Shown: piece by piece, positions 7,813-15,317 of the stretch
How the letters are laid out: every line of letters starts with the position of its first letter
Position numbering within the stretch: position 1 is the stretch's first letter
NCBI GenBank assembly: GCA_947478935.1
Contig: CANJXV010000008.1
Coordinates: 1 to 23,617 of the forward strand
From: Comamonadaceae bacterium
GTDB taxonomy: Bacteria > Pseudomonadota > Gammaproteobacteria > Burkholderiales > Burkholderiaceae_C
DNA length: 23,617 nt
Direction: 5' to 3'
Position numbers and translations under genes: made by a program
Notes under the pieces: generated by a model
What the model saw: only the letters and a program-made list of their open reading frames with translations
What the model was told of the DNA's origin: nothing
Database searches by the model: none

Positions 7813-8550
7813 TTACAGCGTGAGCTGCATTTCGAATTGGATGAAATCGCCCCGGTAGGTGATTTGCCCCAAGTACAAAACCGTTCCGTCGCTGCCTTGA
7901 CAGATGCGGCGCACTTCGGCCACCGGCGAGCCCACGGGTACCTGAATAAGGCGGGCGAGCTCCACATCAGCAGTGGAGATGCGCAAGGTCTGACGGGCTG
8001 CGGCGATATGCACTTTAGGTAGGTCCAACATCACCGGCACCACCGTCTCTTGCCGGAAGCGCTTAGGCGCTTGCCGGAATACGCGCTGATCGATAAAGAT
8101 GGATGCCGTGCAATAGGCCTGTCCGTCGCGCGAATGCACGCGGCGCATGTAGTGATAAGCGGGCGCGGCCTTGCCATCCAGCGGCGTGAGGGGCGGCTGC
8201 ACTCCGGCTTCTTCTAGCAGCGTAAGTTCGGGTTTGTCGTTGCGGTAGGCGTCGGCCAGTCCGCGCAAAGAGGTTTCAAGCGTGAGCGAGCGCTCGGTGC
8301 GCACCTGTTCGGTGACAAAGGTCCCGCGTCCGCGTTGTGGCAGCAAGAGCCCTTCGCGCGTGAGGATGTCGATGGCTTGGCGTACGGTGACGCGAGCCAC
8401 CTGGAATTCGGTCACCAGGGCTTCGAGTGAAGGCACCTTGGTGCCCGGCCGCCAAACGCCACGCAGCACACGCTGGCGCAGCAAGTCTGCCAGCTGGGAA
8501 TACAGCGGCACCGGGCTGTCCGGGAAGATGGGATGGGCCGAACTCTGCAT
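7813..8550 (-). CDS. GntR-family transcriptional regulator, HutC/UTRA type
   Basis: With the ATG at 8550 the protein is 245 residues. The N-terminal winged helix-turn-helix spans about 13-80: PLYSQLADLLRQ, then PGTKVPS, VARVTVRQAIDIL and the wing RGRGTFV. The C-terminal part (about 95-240), with MRRVHSRDGQAYCTASIFID and the terminal GDFIQFEMQLTL, fits the UTRA effector-binding domain. A longer upstream frame to 8655 would run through the intergenic promoter region and has no family resemblance, so I reject it. The Shine-Dalgarno is poor. The gene heads the minus-strand gntR-bug-sulfatase run and is divergent from the second sulfatase. It is therefore the natural local regulator of both, probably a repressor released by a pathway metabolite, and probably autoregulated. 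Confidence 0.92.
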   Translation of the reverse strand: MQSSAHPIFPDSPVPLYSQLADLLRQRVLRGVWRPGTKVPSLEALVTEFQVARVTVRQAIDILTREGLLLPQRGRGTFVTEQVRTERSLTLETSLRGLADAYRNDKPELTLLEEAGVQPPLTPLDGKAAPAYHYMRRVHSRDGQAYCTASIFIDQRVFRQAPKRFRQETVVPVMLDLPKVHIAAARQTLRISTADVELARLIQVPVGSPVAEVRRICQGSDGTVLYLGQITYRGDFIQFEMQLTL

Positions 8551-8563
8551 CAAAAATCCGATA

Positions 8564-8580
8564 GTTCTATCTATAGTAAC
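8564..8580. promoter_or_regulatory. Candidate GntR operator: imperfect inverted repeat
   Basis: GTTCTAT (8564-8570) is followed after CT by ATAGTAAC (8573-8580). The arms are complementary apart from one bulged T at 8577. Extra ATAG units flank it at 8561-8564 and 8581-8584. The site is 13 bases upstream of the gntR start codon and within the 107-bp region shared with the divergent sulfatase/dehalogenase genes. TATAGT at 8572-8577 could be a plus-strand -10 box, but no matching -35 is evident. Confidence 0.4.
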
Positions 8581-8657
8581 ATAGCCGTGACGGAGGTCTG
8601 ATCGTGCCGCAAACGCCTTGGCGGCGGCGGACCGCACCGCCACTGCAAGGCGCATCC

Positions 8658-10199
8658 ATGAAGACTATTTTTGTATTGTTTGACTCGCTGGTGCGTAACG
8701 CCTTGGAGTGCTATGGTGGCAGCGCCGTGGCGACGCCGCAGTTCAAGCGTTTTGCAGAGCGTGCGGTGACCTTTGACAACCACTACGTTGGCAGCCTGCC
8801 TTGTATGCCGGCACGGCGTGACCTGCATACCGGACGCCTAAATTTTTTGCACCGCAGCTGGGGCGCTCTAGAGCCCTTTGACCAATCCTTCTCAGAATTG
8901 CTGCGCGCCCAAGGCACTTACACGCATCTGATTTCGGACCATTACCATTATTGGGAAGACGGCGGCGCGACCTACCATAACCGCTATTCGTCTTGGGAGT
9001 TCATTCGCGGTCAGGAGTGGGACAAATGGAAGGCTATGGTGCAGCCGCCCCTGGAACGCTTTAAGCAGATGTACCACCCCATGCAGCAGCCCGAAGGCCC
9101 CAACGACGGGCGCCTGCAAACCATGGTGAATCGGGAATACATGAAGGATGAGGCGGACTATTGCTGCCCGCGTACCTTTCAAGCCGGGTTTGATTTTTTG
9201 GACACCAACCGCGATGCCGATAACTGGGTGCTGCACCTGGAATGCTTTGATCCGCACGAGCCGTTTTCCGCGCCCGCGCGTTTTCGCGAGCGCTACCCCA
9301 CCGGCTACACCGGCCCGATACTGGACTGGCCGCGTTACAAGCGCCATGAAGAAACCGCGCTGGAGGTGCAAGAGTTGCGCGCCAACTATGCCGCGTTGCT
9401 GAGCATGTGCGATGAATACTTTGGCCGCTTGCTGGACTATATGGACCGCCATGGCATGTGGGAAGACACGACGGTCATCCTTACCACCGACCATGGATTT
9501 TTGCTTGCGGAGCATGATTGGTGGGGAAAAAACCGCATGCCGTTTTTTAACGAGATCGCGCATATCCCGCTGCTGATGGCACACCCGGCTTTTGCGGCGC
9601 AAGCAGGTCAGCGGCGTCAAGCCTTAACCCAGACTACCGACTTGATGCCTACCTTGTTAGATCTGCATGGTGTCAAGCCCCCGGCTACGGTGGAAGGCCA
9701 TTCCTTATTACCTTTGTTGGAGCAAGATAGCCTGATTCGCGAAGCGGCGATTTACGGTATGTTCGGCGCAGCCACCAATATCACTGACGGGCGCTATACC
9801 TATTTCCGATACCCCGAGGACATGACGCGCCAAGACTTATACGAATACACCCTGATGCCCATGCACCTCAAGTCCATGTTTGCCGTGTCTGACCTTGCTC
9901 AGGCGGAGCTGGCGCGCGGCTTTAATTTCACGCAAGGCGTGCCCTTGCTTAAGGTGCCTGCACGGCGCAATGCCAAGGGGCAGCCGGTAGGTCACACGGG
10001 GCAGGGCAGTGGCTATGAGGATACGACCACGGTGCTTTTTGATCTGATCGCCGACCCCGCGCAATTGAACCCCCTACGCGACGCTGTTGTGGAGCAGCGA
10101 TTGATGGCGCAGATGGGCGCAATCATGGAAAAGAATGACGCGCCGCCCGAAGCCTTTTTACGCTTGGATTTACCGGCTTCTGCCGTTGCAGGAAATTGA
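8658..10199 (+). CDS. Sulfatase, second type (Cys-type, CMPAR motif)
   Basis: The 513-residue protein is a type I sulfatase-fold hydrolase of a different subgroup from the one at 5202-6761. The formylglycine motif is CMPAR (C49 to R53), followed by RDLHTGRLNFLHRSWG. D9 in LFDS is the first metal ligand, H200 lies in FDPHEPF, and TTDHGFLLAEH (276-286) supplies the Asp/His metal ligands. There is no signal peptide, so it is cytoplasmic. I chose the ATG at 8658 because AAGG lies 7 bases upstream and the family start MKTIFVLFDSL follows; the frame reaching back to 8604 adds an Arg/Pro-rich leader without homology. It should cleave a sulfate ester, though phosphonate/phosphate monoesterase side activities exist in the superfamily. 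It is translationally coupled to the dehalogenase downstream. Confidence 0.88.
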   Translation: MKTIFVLFDSLVRNALECYGGSAVATPQFKRFAERAVTFDNHYVGSLPCMPARRDLHTGRLNFLHRSWGALEPFDQSFSELLRAQGTYTHLISDHYHYWEDGGATYHNRYSSWEFIRGQEWDKWKAMVQPPLERFKQMYHPMQQPEGPNDGRLQTMVNREYMKDEADYCCPRTFQAGFDFLDTNRDADNWVLHLECFDPHEPFSAPARFRERYPTGYTGPILDWPRYKRHEETALEVQELRANYAALLSMCDEYFGRLLDYMDRHGMWEDTTVILTTDHGFLLAEHDWWGKNRMPFFNEIAHIPLLMAHPAFAAQAGQRRQALTQTTDLMPTLLDLHGVKPPATVEGHSLLPLLEQDSLIREAAIYGMFGAATNITDGRYTYFRYPEDMTRQDLYEYTLMPMHLKSMFAVSDLAQAELARGFNFTQGVPLLKVPARRNAKGQPVGHTGQGSGYEDTTTVLFDLIADPAQLNPLRDAVVEQRLMAQMGAIMEKNDAPPEAFLRLDLPASAVAGN

Positions 10200-10200
10200 T

Positions 10201-10905
10201 ATGCCTTTTAACGCAGTAGTTTTCGATGCCTATGGCACTTTGTTTGACGTGTATTCGGTACAGCATCTTGCGGAACAATTGTTTGCGGGCAAGGGTGCCG
10301 CGCTAGCACTGGCCTGGCGCGACAAGCAGATTGAGTACACGCGCCTCATCACGCAGTCCGATCCGAATGACAAGAGTGGTAGCCGTTTTTACCAACCCTT
10401 TTGGGAGTTGACCAGACGCTCCTTGGAGTATTGCCTGGACCGGCTCAAATTAGACCGGACCCAAGGGCAGGCCCAGGCCCTGATGGGCCAGTACGCCAAG
10501 CTCAGCCCTTTTCCCGAAAACCTGGATGTCTTGCAGCGCATAAAGCGCCATGGTCTGACAACGGCCATCTTGTCCAACGGCAGCCCGCAAATGCTGGACT
10601 CGGCCGTACACAGTGCGGGCATGGCTGACTTGTTGGACCATGTAATTTCCGTGGACGGTATTCGCCTTTTTAAGACTGCGCCGCAGGCTTACGCCTTGGT
10701 GCAGCAAACTATTGCGCTGCCCCTGGAAGAAATATTGTTTGTGTCCAGCAATTCCTGGGACGCACTGGGCGCTAACTGGTTTGGCCTGCGCACGCATTGG
10801 GTCAACCGCCTAGGCTTGCCCTTTGAAGCATTGGAACCCCGGCCTGATTTCAGCGGCGCCGATTTGCGTTCCGTGCTCGACACGCTGCAAATCAGCCCGA
10901 ACTAA
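10201..10905 (+). CDS. L-2-haloacid dehalogenase (haloacid dehalogenase type II, HAD superfamily)
   Basis: The 234-residue protein matches the L-DEX/DehII enzymes closely in length and motifs. FDAYGTLFDV carries the nucleophile D9, R40 lies in WRDKQIEYT, and S125/N126 lie in LSNGSPQ. K158 and Y164 keep the spacing of K151 and Y157 in the L-DEX enzyme. VSSNSWDALGA carries S182, N184 and D187. All residues I know to be needed for 2-haloacid hydrolysis are present. The reaction converts L-2-haloalkanoates, or haloacetates, to D-2-hydroxyacids, or glycolate, with inversion. The ATG is one base after the sulfatase stop codon, and its Shine-Dalgarno AGGAA lies inside the sulfatase gene, so translation is coupled. 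A residual doubt is that some HAD type II proteins act on other substrates. Confidence 0.92.
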   Translation: MPFNAVVFDAYGTLFDVYSVQHLAEQLFAGKGAALALAWRDKQIEYTRLITQSDPNDKSGSRFYQPFWELTRRSLEYCLDRLKLDRTQGQAQALMGQYAKLSPFPENLDVLQRIKRHGLTTAILSNGSPQMLDSAVHSAGMADLLDHVISVDGIRLFKTAPQAYALVQQTIALPLEEILFVSSNSWDALGANWFGLRTHWVNRLGLPFEALEPRPDFSGADLRSVLDTLQISPN

Positions 10906-10948
10906 GCCATAAGTTGCTGACAGTTTGCTGCCGTCATTCGAGCGGCGG

Positions 10949-13900
10949 TTAATGGGGCAGGTGAGCGGCCAGTAAAACCGCCAGGTGCGTCGCCTCGCGC
11001 TGCGCACCGTCCTGGATCTGGTGGCGGCAACTGGTGCCATCGGCAATCACCCACGCGTTTTCGTCTTTGCGAAGGGCAGGCAACAGGCTGAGTTCGGCCA
11101 TTTGCATCGAGGTCGCGTAATGACGGGCCTGGTAGCCAAAAGCCCCGGCCATGCCGCAGCACGATGTTTCAATGAGGCGCGCTTGTGTGCCCGGCACCAG
11201 TGCCAGCACTTGCATCAGCGCACCCACCGTGTCAAAGGCTTTTTGGTGGCAATGGCCGTGCACCAACACGGGTTTGACGCTCGGATTAAACGCGATGCTA
11301 AAGCGCCCCGTCTTGGTCTCGGCAGCGATAAATTCTTCGAGTAAAACTGCTTTTGCAGCCACGGTGTGCGCCATCGGACCTAATCCCATTGCGAGTGCCT
11401 CGTCACGTAGGGTGAGCAGGCAGGAGGGCTCCAGTCCGATGATGGAAATGCCCGCCTGCGCCAATGGCTCTAGGGCTTGGACCAAAGCGCCCATACGTTG
11501 GCGCGCTTGGTCCACCATGCCAGCGGCCAAAAAAGTGCGACCACAGCAATGCGTCCCTTGGTCTTTTCGCAGTGCATGTACCTGGTAGCCCGCAGCCTGC
11601 AGAACGCGTAAAGCGGCCAGCGCGTTGCCCGATTCCCAATGGCCGTTAAAGGTGTCGACAAACAGCACCGCAGCCTTGCCACCCTTTGCGGCATGGGCCA
11701 CAAGGGCGTCGGCACTGGCTAGTTCAGCCATGAGCGGGTTCTGCCAAAAGGTATCGCTGCGCCAATGCGGCAGGCTGCGCTGCTTTGACAGGCCGAGCGC
11801 ACTTTCCAAAAGCCAGCCCACGCCAGGCATCCGCACTAGTGCGTTGAGCAGACCCGCTGCGCGACTGGCCAGGCCTACATAGTCCGGCAGGTGCGCTATC
11901 AGTCGCTCGCCCCAGCTATGGCCGTGGCGCTGCGTGTAGTGATATAAAAATTCGGTCTTCATTTTGGCCATGTCCACACCGGTCGGACATTCACGTTTGC
12001 AGCCTTTGCAGCCTACGCATAAGTCCATGGTCTCGCGCATCGATTTGCTGGTGAATGCATCGGGCCCGAGTTGCCCTGAAAGTGCCAGGCGCAAGGTGTT
12101 AGCACGCCCGCGCGTTAGGTGTTGCTCATCACGCGTTACCCGGTAGCTCGGGCACATGGTGCCGCTGTCAAACTTGCGGCAGTGACCGTTGTTGTTGCAC
12201 ATTTCCACCGCCATGGCCAGGCCGCCGGTGGCATCGCCACCACTGCCCGGCGCGCTGCTGGCCTGGGTGAGCGCGTCCACCTGCACATTCCAAGCCGACC
12301 AGTCCAGCGCGGTTTGGATGGGGATGCGCCGGTAAGGCTGTGGCGCCTGTGCTGGTGGAAAGCGCAATAGTGAGATATCGTCTATGAGGGGGGGGTCAAT
12401 GATCTTGCCCGGATTGAACAGACCGGCGGGGTCCATATACTGTTTGATCGCTGCAAATGCCTGCGTGATATGGGGGCCGAATTGCCATTGAATCCATTCG
12501 CCCCTGCACAGCCCGTCGCCATGCTCCCCGCTGTACGCGCCCTTAAAGCGGCGCACCAGCGTCGATGCTTCCTCGGCAATCGCCCGCATCTTGGAGGCCC
12601 CGTCTTGGCGCATGTCCAAAATCGGTCGCACATGCAAGGTACCCACGGAGGCATGCGCGTACCAGGTGCCGCGCGTGCCGTGGCGCGCAAATACCTCGGT
12701 CAATGCGTCGGTGTAGTCGGCCAGATGTTGCAGGGGTACGGCGCAGTCTTCAATAAAGCTGACCGGCTTGCCATCTCCCTTGAGACTCATCATGATGTTC
12801 AGTCCCGCTTTGCGTACCTCCCACAAGGCCTTTTGCTTGGCGTCCTCGGGCATGTGCACTACGCTGCCGGGGTGACCTAAATCGCCCATTAAATCGGACA
12901 AATCTTTCAACTTAGCCAAGATGGCATCTTTGCTTTCGCCGCAGAATTCGACCAGCAAAATCGCGTCGGGCTGACCGATCAAGGCACTTTGCATAGTGCT
13001 TTGAAAAGCCGGGTTTGCCAGGGCGAGCGCGACCATGCTGCGGTCTACCAGTTCGACTGCCGTGGGACCGAGCGTGACGATGTGCTGCGCCGCTTGCATG
13101 GCATCGCGAAAGCGCGCAAAGTTGACGATGCCCAACACTTTGGCACCGGGCAGCGGGCTCAGTTGCAGACGCAAAGATTCGGTGTAGGCCAGCGTGCCCT
13201 CTGAGCCGATCAGCAAATGTGCCAGGTTGACGCTCGCGTCGCGGGTGTAAGGGCGCTCGCTTTGGTTGCAAAAAATATCTAGGTTGTAGCCGCCTACGCG
13301 GCGCAACACCTTGGGCCAGTGGGTCTGGATGTCAGCATGGTGGCGGTGGGCAAGGGCCTCTACAAAATCGGCTATGCGCCGCGTCGGGGCGGCCAGTTGC
13401 GCCACCGGTCCGAAGTCGTGTAGGCTGCCGTCGGACAACCAGGCCGAGGCGCCCAGCACGTTGTGCACCATATTGCCGTACGCAATGGAGCGGCTGCCGC
13501 AGGAGTTGTTGCCTGCCATGCCGCCCAAGGTCGCTTGCGCGCTGGTCGATACGTCCACTGGAAACCACAGTCCGTGGGCTTTGAGGGCCGCGTTGAGGTG
13601 GTCTAGCACCATGCCCGGTTGCACGGTGGCGGATTGGGCCTGCAGGTCCAGTTCGATCAGGCTTTTAAAGTGTTTGCTGTTGTCTATAACCAAGGCCGCG
13701 CCGGTAGTCTGGCCGCATTGGCTGGTGCCGCCACCGCGCGGCAGCACCGGCACACCGGCCTCGCGAGCCAAGGTGAGCGCCGTGCTGATGTCTTGCGCGG
13801 TTGTGGGAACAAACACGCCTGCGGGAATAATCTGGTAAATAGAAGCGTCGGTGGCATAGCGGCCGCATGAGGCCGCATCAAACAAGACTTCGCCTTGGGT

Positions 13901-13990
13901 ATGGCGTCGCAACTGCGTGGCCAGGCGCGCGCGCAATGGCACGTCCGGTAATCGGGTACCTAGCGGGGGGCGGGAAATGACAGCGCTCAT
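10949..13990 (-). CDS. FAD-linked and Fe-S D-2-hydroxyacid dehydrogenase (YdiJ/D-lactate dehydrogenase type)
   Basis: This 1013-residue fusion has an N-terminal PCMH-type FAD-binding domain: PRGGGTSQCG at 84-93, then GGMAGNNSCGSRSIAYG at about 156-172. A C-terminal FAD oxidase cap follows, with VGGYNLD, IGSEGTL and SGEHGDG around H490. A ferredoxin-like region carries CNNNGHC (598-604) with C613, and CVGCKGCKRECP (658-669), for two 4Fe-4S clusters. Two CCG-type motifs (HCCGRTF and SCCGMAG) come near the end. Such proteins oxidise D-lactate, D-2-hydroxyglutarate, glycolate or related D-2-hydroxyacids to 2-oxoacids and pass electrons to the respiratory chain. The gene is convergent with the dehalogenase, whose product is a D-2-hydroxyacid, and divergent from a glyoxylate-type aminotransferase. 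The exact substrate is not determined by sequence. Confidence 0.92.
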   Translation of the reverse strand: MSAVISRPPLGTRLPDVPLRARLATQLRRHTQGEVLFDAASCGRYATDASIYQIIPAGVFVPTTAQDISTALTLAREAGVPVLPRGGGTSQCGQTTGAALVIDNSKHFKSLIELDLQAQSATVQPGMVLDHLNAALKAHGLWFPVDVSTSAQATLGGMAGNNSCGSRSIAYGNMVHNVLGASAWLSDGSLHDFGPVAQLAAPTRRIADFVEALAHRHHADIQTHWPKVLRRVGGYNLDIFCNQSERPYTRDASVNLAHLLIGSEGTLAYTESLRLQLSPLPGAKVLGIVNFARFRDAMQAAQHIVTLGPTAVELVDRSMVALALANPAFQSTMQSALIGQPDAILLVEFCGESKDAILAKLKDLSDLMGDLGHPGSVVHMPEDAKQKALWEVRKAGLNIMMSLKGDGKPVSFIEDCAVPLQHLADYTDALTEVFARHGTRGTWYAHASVGTLHVRPILDMRQDGASKMRAIAEEASTLVRRFKGAYSGEHGDGLCRGEWIQWQFGPHITQAFAAIKQYMDPAGLFNPGKIIDPPLIDDISLLRFPPAQAPQPYRRIPIQTALDWSAWNVQVDALTQASSAPGSGGDATGGLAMAVEMCNNNGHCRKFDSGTMCPSYRVTRDEQHLTRGRANTLRLALSGQLGPDAFTSKSMRETMDLCVGCKGCKRECPTGVDMAKMKTEFLYHYTQRHGHSWGERLIAHLPDYVGLASRAAGLLNALVRMPGVGWLLESALGLSKQRSLPHWRSDTFWQNPLMAELASADALVAHAAKGGKAAVLFVDTFNGHWESGNALAALRVLQAAGYQVHALRKDQGTHCCGRTFLAAGMVDQARQRMGALVQALEPLAQAGISIIGLEPSCLLTLRDEALAMGLGPMAHTVAAKAVLLEEFIAAETKTGRFSIAFNPSVKPVLVHGHCHQKAFDTVGALMQVLALVPGTQARLIETSCCGMAGAFGYQARHYATSMQMAELSLLPALRKDENAWVIADGTSCRHQIQDGAQREATHLAVLLAAHLPH
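12388..12395. other. G8 homopolymer inside the FAD/Fe-S dehydrogenase gene
   Basis: Eight consecutive G on the plus strand (C8 on the coding strand) encode the DPPL turn at about residues 532-535, at the junction between the FAD part and the Fe-S part. Gain or loss of one base would truncate the protein before the Fe-S domains. Confidence 0.8.
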
Positions 13991-14080
13991 GTGGGAAGAT
14001 GTGCGTTAAGCGCGGCTTATGCGCTGACCTTGCGTTCAGCCGATTCTTGCACGCCTTTTAGACCTCTCTCAGGATGCACC

Positions 14081-15277
14081 ATGTTTTCATTGAACCAGCA
14101 CCCGACCGGGCGCCACTACCTGCAAATTCCCGGCCCCAGCCCGGTACCTGACCGGATACTGCGCGCGATCAGCCTACCCACCATAGACCACCGCGGCCCC
14201 GAATTTGGCGCCCTGGGCCGCAAGTTGCTGGCCGATATGCAAAAGATTTTTCAGACGCGCCATCCGGTCATGATTTATCCGGCATCAGGTACCGGCGCTT
14301 GGGAGGCGGCCTTGGTCAACACCTTAAGCGCGGGTGACCAGGTATTGATGTACGAGACCGGACACTTTGCCAGCCTGTGGAACAAATTGGCTTTGCGCTT
14401 AGGCCTAAAGACGGATGTCATCAGCCTGCCTGGTATTGAAGGCTGGCGCCGCGGCGTGCAGGCCGACTTGATTGCAGAGCGTTTGCGCGCCGACACCGGC
14501 CATAGCATCCGCGCTGTTTGTGTGGTGCACAACGAAACGTCCACCGGCGTGACCAGCGACATTGCAGCAGTGCGCCGGGCTATCGACGCCGTGGGCCATC
14601 CGGCGCTGCTGCTGGTGGACAGTATTTCCGGCTTGGCCTCGGCCGATTACCGTCACGATGAATGGGGCGTGGATGTCACCATCAGCGGCTCGCAAAAAGG
14701 CTTGATGCTGCCGCCAGGCATCAGCTTTAACGCGCTATCGCCCAAAGCGATTGCGGCCAGTGCCAAGGCCACTTTGCCTAAATCATTTTGGGCCTGGGAC
14801 GAAATGATAGAGATGAACCAAAGTGGTTATTTTCCCTACACGCCCAGCACCAATTTGCTCTATGGCCTGAGTGAAGCCTGCGATATGTTGCTAGCGCAAG
14901 GGCTGCCCGCCGTGTTTGCCCGGCACCAGCGTTGGGCGGCGGGGGTACGCGCCGGGGTGCAGGCCTGGGGCCTAGAGATTCAATGCCAGGACGCGGCGGT
15001 ACATTCCCCGGTTCTGACTGGAGTGATGACGCCACACGGGTTGGATGCGGATGTTTTGCGCAAACTGATACACACGCGATTTGATTGTTCCCTGGGCACA
15101 GGCCTTGGCAAAGTTAAAGGGCGCATGTTTCGCATCGGCCATCTGGGCGATAGCAATGACCTGACCTTGATCGCCACTTTGGCGGCCTGCGAGATGGGTC
15201 TAAAGCTGAGCGGCGTCGCACTGCAAGCCAGTGGCGTTCAAGCGGCTATGGAATATTTTGCCGGCCATCCAGCCTAG
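14081..15277 (+). CDS. Class V aminotransferase, serine/alanine-glyoxylate type
   Basis: The 398-residue protein has the class V PLP fold. It begins with the family hallmark LQIPGPSPVPDRIL and THIDHRGPEF-like IDHRGPEF. The PLP phosphate-binding ASGTGAWEAAL (68-78), VVHNETSTG (148-156), VDSISGLAS (179-187) with D180, and the Schiff-base lysine K206 in SGSQKGLMLPPG all follow. Such enzymes transfer the amino group of serine or alanine to glyoxylate, giving glycine and hydroxypyruvate or pyruvate. I chose the ATG at 14081 because AGGA lies 6 bases upstream and the longer GTG-started frame adds unrelated residues. It is divergent (90 bases) from the FAD/Fe-S dehydrogenase, which could supply glyoxylate from glycolate. 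A Bug gene follows after 40 bases. Confidence 0.93.
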   Translation: MFSLNQHPTGRHYLQIPGPSPVPDRILRAISLPTIDHRGPEFGALGRKLLADMQKIFQTRHPVMIYPASGTGAWEAALVNTLSAGDQVLMYETGHFASLWNKLALRLGLKTDVISLPGIEGWRRGVQADLIAERLRADTGHSIRAVCVVHNETSTGVTSDIAAVRRAIDAVGHPALLLVDSISGLASADYRHDEWGVDVTISGSQKGLMLPPGISFNALSPKAIAASAKATLPKSFWAWDEMIEMNQSGYFPYTPSTNLLYGLSEACDMLLAQGLPAVFARHQRWAAGVRAGVQAWGLEIQCQDAAVHSPVLTGVMTPHGLDADVLRKLIHTRFDCSLGTGLGKVKGRMFRIGHLGDSNDLTLIATLAACEMGLKLSGVALQASGVQAAMEYFAGHPA

Positions 15278-15317
15278 GTCGGATGGATTTTTACTTGTCC
15301 ACCTAAAAGGAGTCACC

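Noticed and set aside
7779..7967. Longer N-terminus for the first Bug protein
   Set aside because: It overlaps the GntR gene and would place the signal peptide internally; the ATG at 7778 has a good AAGGA site.
8551..8655. Longer N-terminus for the GntR regulator
   Set aside because: The extension runs into the divergent gene's leader and start region, lacks homology and would remove the intergenic promoter; the ATG at 8550 fits the family start.
8892..9620. Minus-strand open frame of 242 residues
   Set aside because: It is antisense to the second sulfatase and has shadow-type composition.
10906..10948. Terminator between the convergent dehalogenase and FAD/Fe-S genes
   Set aside because: Only a weak GCCG/CGGC pairing is visible and there is no T-run on either strand.
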